From the NCBI GenBank assembly GCA_013397455.1, contig VYZB01000723.1:62001-126000 (forward strand): a stretch of DNA of 64,000 bases. Reading direction: 5' to 3'. This document shows, in pieces, positions 12,571 to 23,850 of the stretch (the stretch's first letter is position 1; each line of letters starts with the position of its first letter). Under the pieces are notes generated by a model that saw only the letters and a list, made by a program, of their open reading frames with translations, made no database searches and was not told the origin of the DNA. The DNA is from Crotophaga sulcirostris. Its lineage: Eukaryota > Chordata > Aves > Cuculiformes > Crotophagidae. The position numbers were made by a program, and so were the translations under genes.

Positions 12571-15500
12571 ATTGTCATTTCTTAATTTTTCTCATTGACC
12601 TCCTTACCTCTAAAACCAGCTGCCTGCAGTTAACAATACTCATAAATAAGATAGTTGCACTCTGACCAATGTAAAGCAAAAGGGCAGTGGCTTCAGAAAC
12701 ACATAGTTATTACTCTTCTCTGTAAGAAGCCCTCTCCTTATTTTATTCTGGACCATGATTCACGCTCCTAGACGATCAGTGTCTCCAAGAGGGTGAGGAT
12801 AAAACACAGCGGCACCAGTTTGCAGAAGTTCTGATCATTATTCAACTTTTATTGTTTTGGGGCTTGTAAGTTACTGTTGACCAACTGTAAGGCAATCCAT
12901 GCCACCAAGGGAATGTTCTGTGAATGAAAGGTACAGCCTTGTTTTGCCATGCACTCAGGCTGCTTCCTGTGCTTCCTGTGGGTTGGAACTTAGATGCCCT
13001 CCAGGACACAAAGACTTCTGAGCATGGACATAACTATTTTAGTTGTACAAAGATGTCTGCATAAATGCTTGCTTCCCCAATGCTTGCTTCCCCAGATGCA
13101 ATAGTGCTGGAAGACTGTGCAGACACCTCCAAGAAAACTACCTTCAAGTCAGTTTGAGCTAGGAAGAAATGTGCCCTAAATTCTTGCACTTTGGGCTTAG
13201 CAGCTGTAGTCTTTGCTTCCTTGGACCCTGGTGCTACACATGCCTCAGATTTGCCAGAGGCCAGCCCTCCTCGATCTGTGCATTCATTTTGTCCCTGTTT
13301 CTTCTCTGGGAAGGTGGGAAGCTCTTTCATCTCCTGATCTTCCCTCCTTTCCTGACTAATGCACTATCCTTGCTAAGGTCTTTGCTCCCAGGCAGGAAGC
13401 TTCTGCTGACTGGCTGCTGCAAAGCTGGTAAAGATCCAGCACGTTTATAGACTTCCTCCCATCAGTACTTCCCTTTCCAATCCGCACAGTCTTCTCCAAG
13501 GTGTTTCTCAGGCACGCGCTTAGCGTGTTTCTGACTCTCACTCAGTTGAACCTCCCTCTCCCTGCAGCAGATGTCTGTGAGATACAAAGGTCCCATGGAA
13601 GAGTGTGATTGAAATTAAGGATATTCTTGAACAGTTTGCCAAAGTCATCTCCACTTCCTAAACTCAGAAGCCTCCATTGCATTTGTTCTTGCAATGACTT
13701 TAAGGACAGTTTCGCTGCTGTGGGAAGACTGGCATATGATATTTCAGAGGCAATACTTTTCAGTGTTGTGCACAGTTTTATGAAAAAAAGATATGATAAT
13801 CTGGGGATTTTCAGAAGGGGTTACTAGTTAGAAACACATAGTAAAACTAATCCTCACCCCAGTAGTAGATGTTACTTTGCAGATCTTCCGTATGAGATGT
13901 TATTTGTGCAAACTTCTTAACTCTGAACACATTTGGAGTTGTGCTGTATACTCACTGACTGAAAGTTTTAGCTAATAAAAATACATTTGTAGCAGATGTT
14001 AGCGTGTGGTTCCAAAATCTCAGACACATTCTAGTAAACCAAAATGCAAAAAACTTCTAGCTTGGGATAAATTATGTACTTACAAGAAATAAAAAAATGA
14101 CACAAGGAACTAACCTAGCATCAGTTTGCAAGTCAGACCCAGAATGCCAACTGGAAGAGTCAAGCATCTTGTCCCAGTTCATTTTCAAGCACACAGGGGA
14201 ACATATTTAAGTAAAATTTCTCAAGAGATCAGAAGTAAGTAATTTCTAGGTTGTTCTGGGCTGCACGGTAAAAACTGTTCTCAGAGTAAAACATGGGAAT
14301 ACAGACCAGAGGCACCTCCAAAAGCCTCTCAAACCCACACTGCCTTGCAGAACACACCATCACCAATTCATTTCTGAATGACAGTGTGATGAGAATGTGT
14401 TGTGCCCTCATGTGGGATGAACCCTCACACTGCTGCACGTATGAGCAGCTTCCTCAGAGTGCTTACCACTTGGCAGCTTTCTTTAAGACACTCATGAAGG
14501 ATCTTTTAAAGTTGCACTAGGAAATCTGAAAATCCAGATCCTTCTTTCCATGTCTAAAGGGCAAGAGGGACATAACTCTCACATTTGAGGCCTGGTAGCT
14601 GCAGGGACAGTTTCAGGGCCACGTAAGATTTGCTTCCCAGCACTCCCATGGCCTAAGGCTTTATCACAACACTGATGATGGTGTCCCTGCTGAAACTCAG
14701 CTTGGGGACTCTGTAGGCTCAGAGTCTAGAAAACAGCAGAAGAAAGAGAAACTGAGTGCAAAACAACCTCATCGAAGCTTATTCTACATCCAAATCACAG
14801 TGACCCTCCAGATCAGTGTAGCATGCTAGAAACTCTCACTTTTTTACGTTATGTGATGAAGAAGGGAAGGGTTTAGATTGTACCTCAGAGGACCGTAAAA
14901 CTTTCTGAAGATAGTGCCATTTTCAGAAGGACTCCTGTGGTTAGTAAATATCTAACTGGTATGCACGAAATCAGGTCTATACCTGCAGGTAAGCATGTGG
15001 AATTTTCCAATCTCAGTACCTTTTTATTAAACTAGTAATGATGATGTCACTTTCCTTTTGGAACAATATGCACTTAGATAGTCAAAGGACTGAAACAGAT
15101 GAGGGAGGTACTCCACCATGTTTGTGCCATGAATTTCAAAAGTTCAGAATGATGCTTTCACACAGCCCATTACTTCGGCAACCTTTAAGGTTAAGTATGT
15201 GAGCCCCAACTGTTGAAACTGAAGACCGCAAACAAATACTCTGGTCCTTGCTGTATTTCAAGCTCAGAATTACTATATGTTGAAGCTGCCTTTGAAGATT
15301 TTATCTCCTTTCACAACCTCCTCTCCTTTTAATTTCTTCACCAGCCAAGTTTGGCTCTGATAGAAGTAACTTATTAAGTTTAAGGTTGGTGAATGCAACC
15401 ACAGACAATGAAAATCATGGAAGGTGGAAGGGCCAGGGAGTGCAGAATATGTGCTCCTAATTACTACTTCATTTGTAACAGACGGTTAACTTTGCTCATT

Positions 15501-18500
15501 GACATTCTCCTAGTACCACCTGCTTAGTATACCATGCTTTTCTCAGCAATTTCAAGTCATTTTCAGAGAAGCAAGGGAATTTTTTTAGTACAGTGAACAT
15601 ATTTTTGTACTGTTATTTCTCTAGACAATCACTTTGTTAGAGATTTTCCATCTCTTACACTTGAGAAAATTGCTTTCATTTAAAAAATAGGCTTTGACCC
15701 TCCTGGGAGGAAAAATTGCAGAACTTCAATGCATTGTGCATGATAAGGAAGTTTTGCTGGACATAAATCCCTCCACAAGCCTTTGAGTTTCAAACTAGGA
15801 ACAGCACCAGTTCAGAAAGTAGGGTATGAAGGGACCTGTACAATTGACTGCCTGTGTACAAAGGTCATTGGCATCACTGACTGACTTCATACCTAAGTAT
15901 GAATTCAGGCCAAATTCAGCCCCTTCTCTCCTCAAGACACTCAGCTGATGTCAAAGGACAGGGGGATCTCCTCACCTCTGACCATTCTCATTTTCCCACA
16001 ATGCCCGGTCTATTTGCTAAAGTAAAAAGTTCTGATCAGTTTTAGAGCTGAGGGGCAGGGGCAGGGGTGTCCTCAAGTCATTTTCAGTGGGATGAAAAGT
16101 GAAACAGGAAATAACATTCCCTTCAGCTGCAGACAAGACCTGACATGAAACAGCAGATGGAGGGGGACAGCATCTGAGATACCCTACAAAGCACTGCAGC
16201 TAGCAAGCCTATGCACTTTGAATATTGCACCCAAGGGAGCAAACCCCCTAGTTTGCATTGATTTCAGTAAGGATTTGAGTGTTTAATTATTACAAGCTAC
16301 TCTAGGGGTAGAGGAGACAGAGCCACACAAACACACACTCACAACTCCAAAGCCATTATTTCTGCTTGTAGAAATGAATCTGTCAGCACCCAGAAGCGAC
16401 ACATTTGGGTGGTAGCCATCATTAACAGGCACATTTGAAATATCAGTCACTTCTAATTACTGACTGCTTTGTCATTCTGTCTAAGAGAAATGATTACACA
16501 TGTGTTGTTACTCAGTACAGCAGAGATGTAAGCATTTCAAACCTTTGCCTTTTTTTTGACAATTCAGATGCAGTCCATACTTATCTGGGCTGTGTTTCAA
16601 CACAAAATCTTTTACTGTCATTCAACTGTCCAAAACATCACTTAACAGAAGAAATTTATCGTGGTATGTTGGCGGAAATGGAATAAGAAGGTCTTCTTTT
16701 GCTGAAAAGGCTCTGAATGCTCAGTGCCATCATCGAATTTGCTCTCGGCCGTGTCAGTACAATAAGCTGGCAATTACACCAGCTATTTGCAATGACAGGC
16801 TTTTCAACTGAGAAATTCAAGAAGAATACCAGGCTTAATTGTTGCTGTAAAACATGTATGTCCAGCAAATTTCTTTTTGTTATTCTTTAGCAACATCTGA
16901 AAGCAGTTATCCCCTGTAGCTTAAGTTTGCCATTCATGAAGGACACGACCAAAAGAGTTCAGATCCCAAAAGCGCTTTCACAGCACAGATTTTTCTCTAG
17001 TAACTGCCAAGAAAACAGGCCCCTTCACTAACATCTAATTCACCTGAGGATGTGGGTAGGTGTAGTTTATATTGCTCTTGACAGCTTCAGTATTACCTAG
17101 AGAAGTCAGTCAGTGGAATTGTAAGCTTGCTGTGGAAAAGGAGGTAATGAGGATGGGGAGAGGAGCATCTGAAAAATACCAGGATCTCTGACGAAAGGGG
17201 AGATGGAAGAATGGATACACTAGGGAAAAAAGCATCAAGAATGACCTTGCCAAAGAACAGCATGGCAACAGAGCAATGTCAAGAGCACTGACACCTGGCA
17301 GCAGCTAGTGGTCTGCATGGGGCAGTTCTGCTTGACAAAACAGGGCACCCCAAAAGCAATGCAACCTGCTGGTTTACCTTTTCTGTCCTTCCTCCCACCT
17401 CACTTGTTTCAATTGAAAAGCAAATCTGGAAAATAGGCACTTAACCTGTCATGTGGATAAAATACCAGGCCGACTCCTCCAAGTATTCTTGAAACATTTT
17501 TAAGCCATTTGCTTCTGCAGAAATTGCTTTTCCACTACCCATAACAGCAGTCTAAAGGTAACCTGGGGGAGTTTTTGTGTTGTGAAATAGCACAGACTGA
17601 TGAAAGCTAGCTATATACTCCCTCTTGGTGCTGCCTGAGCAGCAGGGTAAGCAGCCTGTGCAGAGCCACTGGCTGCTGTGTTGGGATGGCTATGGCCCCA
17701 GGTTGCAGACTGAAACAAACATAGGTCTCTGCGTCTGAGGCCTCGTTCCTGGCAGAGGCATGTGCATGATTTGCCTCTCTGCACGGCAAGCCACGCAGCC
17801 CTCTCCAAGCTGTCAGCACTGGACATCCCACCAGCCTCACAGGGTTATTCCATAACCTGAAAAGTGAGCTCTTGCATGCATGTTTCCCAATGCCTATGGC
17901 CTGGATTTGTAAACAGGATAATCTAGGGTGTTCAGGCAGGGATCTTGTACCTATTTTTGAGTGGATATGGTAAAAGAGAGTATTGAGTACTGAAATATCA
18001 TTCCTTTCAATGTGCCAAGGGACACCCATCAGCTGAGAGGCTGTTTTCATCTGCCATGCCTAAAAATATTACTTTGCACAGTCTTTACAGAAGATTTGTG
18101 AAGCAACACAGAGGGTTTTTTGCCATTTCTGAATGTGAAAGTCTGTAAAACTCTAAACATACAAATCTTCAAAACAGACCTGTGAAATCTCTTTGAAGTT
18201 TACAGCTGCATTTAATAGTTGGGCAGGCATCACTCAAGACTTCTTTTTCTCAAGTTTCACTTTGTCTCCTTGTGCACAATTTTACTAATCTGTTAAAAGT
18301 AAAATTTTTACAGTTTAAGAGGACAATAGCAATCTTGAAATTAGTGCCATTTAGAGGAGGTAGAGGCAGTAGATTGAAGACAGTTTTGTATAGCATGCAG
18401 TGCCCCAGGCCACCTCCTAGTCTTCGCAAGCATTCATTATTTTTTCCATAGCCTGTGTCAGTAGTAAATTTCCTACAGTTGGAATGACACTCTGTGGGAC

Positions 18501-20234
18501 TCAACAGGCTGCAGCAAGCCCTTCACAGAGCCTCCTCCCACCCTTGCATGTGCTCTACTCCCCAAGGCATCCCTTCCCTGTTGAATAACTGTACTAGGCT
18601 TTGCTATAAGAAAGATTCACGTGGATCAAGCTGCCGCTGCCTTGAGAGATATCCAAGGTTTGCACTTGATCTGGCTCCCATCCAAGTAGATTTCTGATAG
18701 AAGAATGATCAAAGCACACGTTATACCAAATTGAGGATATATAAATACAAAGCATTGCAAAATGAAATTTACATTTCTCTATGGTAAATTGCAAATTTAC
18801 AGCCCTCCTTTCCTTCATGCAAATGCTTGCACTCACACCTAACCATAATGAAAAATTCTGCTGTCTCAGGCACATGTAAGCTCAGAAAAACGTCAGGATA
18901 CTCACAGTCTTGAACAGGTTGCTGAATCCATGCTACTGCAGTACTTGACACCTACCACGTAATCACGGAGAGAAGACCCTGCACTTAGATGCACAATTCA
19001 AGTTTATTGCAACTTTATTGCTCTGCTGCCAAAGTAGTGGATAAGAAAAAAAATGAACATAGAAGTGACCGTGCAAGTGCTGCTTGAGATGGGAACGAAC
19101 AAGAAGATGCTGTAAGCTACGATACATTGGCAGTTAGTCCTCAGCATTTTCTCTGAATTACAGTGCTCATCAGAGTATAGTTAATGGTAATATATAGCAC
19201 TGATATAGACACCACTGGAGGATCTCAAGGCATTTTGCGGCAGAAAACCATTATGCTGCATGAATATGGTTTTTTGTCAATTACACCCTTCTCTAGGTAA
19301 AACTTTCTGCTGGTGTAATCTGAGATCTGTGCGGTTATGTAAGCAATAAATATGATCCTGAATTTATGCGAAGGAACTTAATCAAGAAGACAGTGTGGAA
19401 AATAAGAGTACTGGGAATATAATTTCTAAGGTTAGCTCTACTATAAACAAGCTGTATGCCTACAGGCCCATCTTTGCACCTCTCCTGGTTGTTTGCTACT
19501 ACAAATTTTATTTTACACCACAGTATCTCTAGAGTCTGAACTCCTCTCTGTGAACTCAGCAGAGGCATCAGAATGCTCCTTCTTGACCATTTGAGGCACA
19601 CAGCCTTGTGTAGCAGAGCATGGGGACAATAAGCTTCTGTTCCTCCTTCCATACACAAGCAAGAATGACAGTGATCTGGACATGACAAGGACGCTGCTAT
19701 TTATTCCTAACATCTACTTGGTTTGCAAGAACACAGAGAAAGATCTCAATGGGAATTTTTTAAACTTTATTTTCTTTCCAACTCAGAGCTTCAGTGTGTA
19801 AGCAGGTGAGACCCAGATGAAGGCTGTTAAAATCCCTTAAAATTCCTGCGTCTCTGAGCCAAGATACAGTCCTATGGGGAAGCACTAGTAGACAGTGAGG
19901 AGTTTCAAGCAAAACCACCCAGCTTAGCTGTCAGCACAGTATACACAGCAGATGTTTTCACTAAGGAGCACACCTTTCTACCACTGCTCTTGCGATCACC
20001 TTTTGTCCCTGCATAGCAGAAATAACCATTTTCTAGATCAGCACCTCAGACTTAGCACTTTCTTCCCTCTTCTATCTTCCACATGGGAAAACCAAACAAT
20101 ATACTTAAAACAGCTAACAACAGCATACAGCTATGGATGGAATTCTCAAAATTGCCTAGTTTCTTAGTTCTGTTTCAGATATCTCTGTTCTGAAGAGTTT
20201 AATGCTATCAGAGGTGTATAGAGTATGAGCCAGA
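12571..20234. other. Unique non-coding stretch, no gene recognised
   Basis: No family is recognisable here. The longest non-CR1 open frame of the window is here: 147 codons at 17,607-18,050 on the minus strand, with a second overlapping frame. Its composition changes along its length and it shows no domain, signal or repeat, so I do not call it a gene; frames this long are expected by chance in 64 kb. Two short segments bordered by good splice-like sites on the minus strand (14,467-14,516 and 15,976-16,016) and a homeodomain-site-like patch near 16.7-16.87 kb are described as findings. Confidence 0.55.
13064..13093 (+). repeat. Perfect 15-bp tandem duplication
   Basis: The unit AATGCTTGCTTCCCC occurs twice back to back at 13,064-13,078 and 13,079-13,093 with no mismatch. 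On the minus strand it lies inside a 98-codon open frame, where it repeats five residues (GEASI). The perfect match points to a recent replication-slippage event. No function is implied. Confidence 0.85.
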
Positions 20235-20425
20235 AAAGAGCGTGAGAGTTGGGCTTGTTTGATCAAAGACAAGGCTGAGGTGCTCTATTAGCAGCTTACA
20301 AGTATTTGAAGGGAACTACACAGAGTCCTTGCCATCAGTTGCAGGCGGTATATAAAGGGGCAGTGGCCACGGATTGCACCTTAGGAGACTATAATTAGAC
20401 AAAAGGAAAACCTGTCAGAAGTTTG
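20235..20425 (+). mobile_element. Old, decayed CR1 LINE fragment (ORF2 C-terminal region)
   Basis: The plus strand keeps islands of the CR1 3' coding region in the right order. First comes GGGCTTGTTT, corresponding to the family [10 protein letters not shown] segment. Then comes AGCAGCTTACAAGTATTTGAA, matching the part encoding the AAFQYLKG-like segment. Last is TGGCCACGGATTGCACCTTA followed by TTAGACAAAAGGAAAA, matching the region just before the RKKFF segment. All reading frames are broken. It ends where the younger minus-strand CR1 begins, so it may have been interrupted by that insertion. Family assignment is from memory of CR1; boundaries are approximate. Confidence 0.65.
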
Positions 20426-20432
20426 CAGAGGA

Positions 20433-21005
20433 TGATCACAGTATCACAGTATCACCAGGTTGGAAGGGACCTCTGAGATCATCAAGTCCAACCTATAAGC
20501 CAACACTAACACCAACCCATTTCCTAAACCATGGCACTGAGTACCTCATCCAGTCTTCCCTTAAACACATCCAGGGTCGGCGACTCCACCAGCTCCCTGA
20601 GCAGCGCATTCCAGTGGCCAATCACCCTTTCAGTGAAGAACTTCTTCCTAACATCAAGTCTAAACCTCCCCTGACGAAGCTTAAGTCCGTGTCCTCTAGT
20701 TCTGTCACTGGTCACCTGGGAGAAGAGACCAACGCCTGCTTGACTACAACCTCCTTTTAGGTAGTTGTAGAGAGCAATAAGGTCACCCCTGAGCCTCCTC
20801 TTCTCCAGACTAAACAGCCCCAGCTCCCTCAGTCGCTCCTCGTAGGGCTTGTGCTCCAGCCCCTTCACCATCTTTGTTGCCCTCCTCTGGACATTCTCCA
20901 GTATCCTGACATCTTTCCCAAACTGAGGGGCCCAGAACTGCACACAGTACTCAAGGTGAGGCCTGACCAGTGCCGAGCAGAGGGGGACGATAACTTCTCT
21001 GATGC
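20433..21005 (-). mobile_element. CR1 LINE, 5'-truncated, younger type with ATACTGTG tail
   Basis: On the minus strand this element holds the end of ORF2, the short 3' UTR and a tail that reads on the plus strand as two copies of CACAGTAT at 20,437-20,452. The coding part is open from about 21,060 to the stop near 20,524 and contains the family landmarks [44 protein letters not shown] and [14 protein letters not shown] in order. Truncation lies near 21,005, where similarity to the 46.5 kb copy stops. Near the break about 20 bp present in the 46.5 kb copy are missing. Truncation at the 5' end is normal for CR1, which is made by target-primed reverse transcription. No target-site duplication is evident. 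Confidence 0.95.
20524..21005 (-). pseudogene. CR1 ORF2 C-terminal remnant (reverse transcriptase protein, non-catalytic part)
   Basis: This is the C-terminal part of the CR1 ORF2 polyprotein, about 160 residues of CR1 origin within an open frame of 178 codons. The first roughly 18 codons come from flanking DNA upstream of the truncation point. The full protein carries an AP-type endonuclease and a reverse transcriptase; neither domain is present here, only the region after the polymerase. The frame is unbroken to its natural stop, which suggests a fairly recent insertion. Without endonuclease, reverse transcriptase or promoter it cannot mobilise itself. Confidence 0.9.
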
Positions 21006-23714
21006 AAGCCTTGGACAGACTCACCAGGGAGGTTTTCGAGACTTGGTCAAACAAATGCAAGACTGCCCTAATGTAGTGTTAAGAGTGGTCCTGCTCCAAG
21101 GGGAAAGTTGGATTCAGTCACCCTCCTTCAATCCAAAATTTCCTATCTTTCTATTTTTCCTTACTGAAAAGTCTAGGTATTCTGAGGTACACTGTTGTTT
21201 TTGAACACTGTACCTAGCAACTTAACCCAGCTCTTACCGGGGATCTTAGGGAATCTCAACAAATAAACAAGCAAAACTGGACCAGCACAGTGATTTTGTA
21301 CTGACAACAAGCTCACAAGAGATTTTTCACCATTCCTGCTACAGAGGTGTTGAATCCAAAATAGTAGTGCTAGGAGTGACTTCCAGAGGAACCTAACTTG
21401 ATTCCCCTCTCCAGACATGATTATTTCTTAGATCAGTACCTAGTAGGTGACACGGCACATGATGAGTGACAGAGGTATTCTGCCTGACTCCATAATCACC
21501 GACTTTTTCAAAATACAGTTAGTGTCAGTTACCACAAGGAAACAACAGGGTGTTTCACTGCCTGCCTGAACCTCAGGTGGAAATCTCATGTTGACAGAAC
21601 CAGTGAAACTGTCTTGGGGGAAGTGCAGAGTGAGGAAGAAAGGGAGGAAGAAGGATACAGCTGGTAGATTGTGAAGGAAGTTTGATCATTAAAGTAAGTT
21701 TCTTGATTCTTGTGATAAACTTCAATCTGTTAGACTATCTCACAGAGGTATATCACTTAACATGATAAATGAATGACATTTTCCTCCCTTGAGGCCATTT
21801 GACTTCATCGCATATTTTGACAGTGACACGATCCTGGAAAACAGTGCTTGCCAAGAGATGTATTCACAGGTATTTTCTCCAGGGATAGGAAAGAAGTAGT
21901 TTAGTGTAAATTCAGAAGAAAATTAAGAGAGAGAAACAAACCTATTCCCCCATGTCTGGGGCTTTATTATCATAAATAACATCACAAATGAGCAATTAAA
22001 CAGAACTTTTCAAAACTATTTAAAATAAAATTAAGTAAGAATTACTCTTAGCTACTTTGATAACAAGAAAAAAAAAGTCGAAGACTACAAGTAGTTTCTC
22101 AGGTTGATTGGTTTTGGACTGGTATTTTTTCTCTGTTGTTTTCTGGAATCCTAAATTATTCCTGTCACTGCCAGGAAGTTCTCTTATTTTGGGTTAACTT
22201 CTGGTGATCTGCACTAACTGTGTTAAAATGATATTCTCTATCTGAAGTACAAAAAAAACCCCAAACCCTTCAGATCACTATTTCAAAACAGGTCAGTACT
22301 CATTATTTTAGATAAAACAGTTCTCAGAATTCTTTCTAACTTACCTATTCTGGAATGTCATACCAAGTAGCTGGGCAGAAAGTCTGACCCGATGCCAAAA
22401 GGGATATACACTGTTACTGTGGTATAAACTGTTTCAAATTTTAAGCCATTCCTTTTCAGCCTTACAAGAAATCCTCTCACCTTCCTTTATCCCTGTGTTT
22501 TTTGAATTTACCTAATTAATTCATTTTGCATATTACAACTACATACAGGGCATCTTCCATCCTGATTACCTCCAACTTGCTTGCCAGTTTACAGACACAA
22601 AATATTACTGTATTCTAAATTTTTCAATGTTTATCAGGGTTTTTTTTGGTCAGCAGTCAGTAGCTGACGCAGTAATACACATGTTTTTGAGGCTTCTTTT
22701 ACTTAGTCATTCAGAAGTTAGGCAGTGGGATATAGCGCTTTTTGGGATCACGGAGCGTTAGTGGTTTGGGAGGAACAAGAATGCTGTGACAAGCAGCAAA
22801 GAACTGCATGACAACGTAAAATCTTTCTGAGTCAGAATAAATTCCCAGGGAAGATCTGTTTGTTTGAAAAGGCATACAGATGTTTAGGTTGAGGTTATGG
22901 GTGTAAGGCTTATTCTGTGATTGCTCCTGTCCAGGGACCCGTGCATATAGCATAAATGAACCAGTTGTTCAATCAAAATACCCACAGCCTTCACCTGACA
23001 TTTCTTTTCCTGCAGGAAGCCAACTAACGCTCCCCACTGCCTCGTATACCCTGCTGCATAGTAGCTTCTTCAGGGAGGCATATATGCTTTTGTCTAATAA
23101 TTCTGCATTTTTGTTATGAAAATAATTTTAACTTCTGTCTGTCAAAACCCTAATATGGACAGGATAATCATTATATATTACAGATCATCATAGTAGAGAC
23201 AAATGAGTATTTACTCAGTGAAGCTATCATATCATAAAATTGCTTGCCTTTTCCATACAAATTAAAGACATTTTTTTTCAAGTACACATGCTTTCATTAT
23301 TGAGGATCCTAAGTGGAAGAGGAGGGGAGTTATTTCACAGGGGAAATAATACAGTTTAAATAAAATCAGCTTCATAGCAAAACACTTCACAATTTTATTA
23401 GCAAAAAACCCCAAACCTGCCACTTAATCATAGACCCACTGTTTAAAGGCAACACAAATACACTACTACTCAAAGAGGATTGTTTCTTTAAAATGCACAG
23501 AAGCTAGAGATGAATTTTTATGATTGGGTCAATTTGGTCATTAAAGGCTGCAGATCAGTGAGATGAAAGACTCTTGGAATATCAGGTGCTGTATTTCTCA
23601 GTGTTGCATTTCCTTAAGTGTTTAATGTTTTCTTCGATAAAAAGATCATTTGTCACTTTATATATTGCTAGAATTAAAGAGCTGGAAACAGTATTGTTTC
23701 TTTGATTAGCCCCA
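21006..23714. other. Unique non-coding stretch, no gene recognised
   Basis: AT-rich unique sequence with A and T runs but no recognised repeat. Open frames are up to 81 codons (21,173-21,418 minus; 22,711-22,953 minus) and show no family features. One good minus-strand donor-like site exists near 22,340 (GTAAGT on the minus strand) next to an open segment, but the upstream acceptor is poor in pyrimidines, so no exon is called. Confidence 0.55.
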
Positions 23715-23850
23715 TGCCTCTTTCACAGCATGGCTCTGGGCAAGTTGTTTAACTTCTGGGCCACCTGCAAAGGTGTAATAATAACACAGATAACACCCAC
23801 TGCTGTGCAAGGGGCCTACAGGGATACTAACTTTTAGATAGGATGCAGTT
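23715..23850 (+). mobile_element. Ancient MIR (CORE-SINE) relic
   Basis: The plus strand carries the diagnostic MIR core in order: a GGCTCTGGGCAAGTTGTTTA segment, then AACTTCTGGGCC, then CTGCAAAGGTGTAATAATAA. These correspond to the consensus blocks for 'CTTGGGCAAGTCACTTAAC', 'TCTGGGCCTCAG' and 'CTGTAAAATGGGGATAATAA'. About ten bases of the CTCAGTTTCCTC block are missing. The tRNA-like head and the 3' LINE-like tail are not recognisable. MIR copies are common in mammals and rare but known in birds, so this is a very old insertion. Assignment is by memory of the consensus, not by alignment. Confidence 0.65.

Noticed and set aside
17607..18050. 147-codon minus-strand frame, the longest not linked to CR1
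   Set aside because: No domain, splice or initiation evidence. Frames of this length are expected by chance in 64 kb, and a second overlapping frame is also open.
20851..21204. 117-codon plus-strand frame across the 20.4 kb CR1
   Set aside because: It is the antisense shadow of the CR1 ORF2 remnant.
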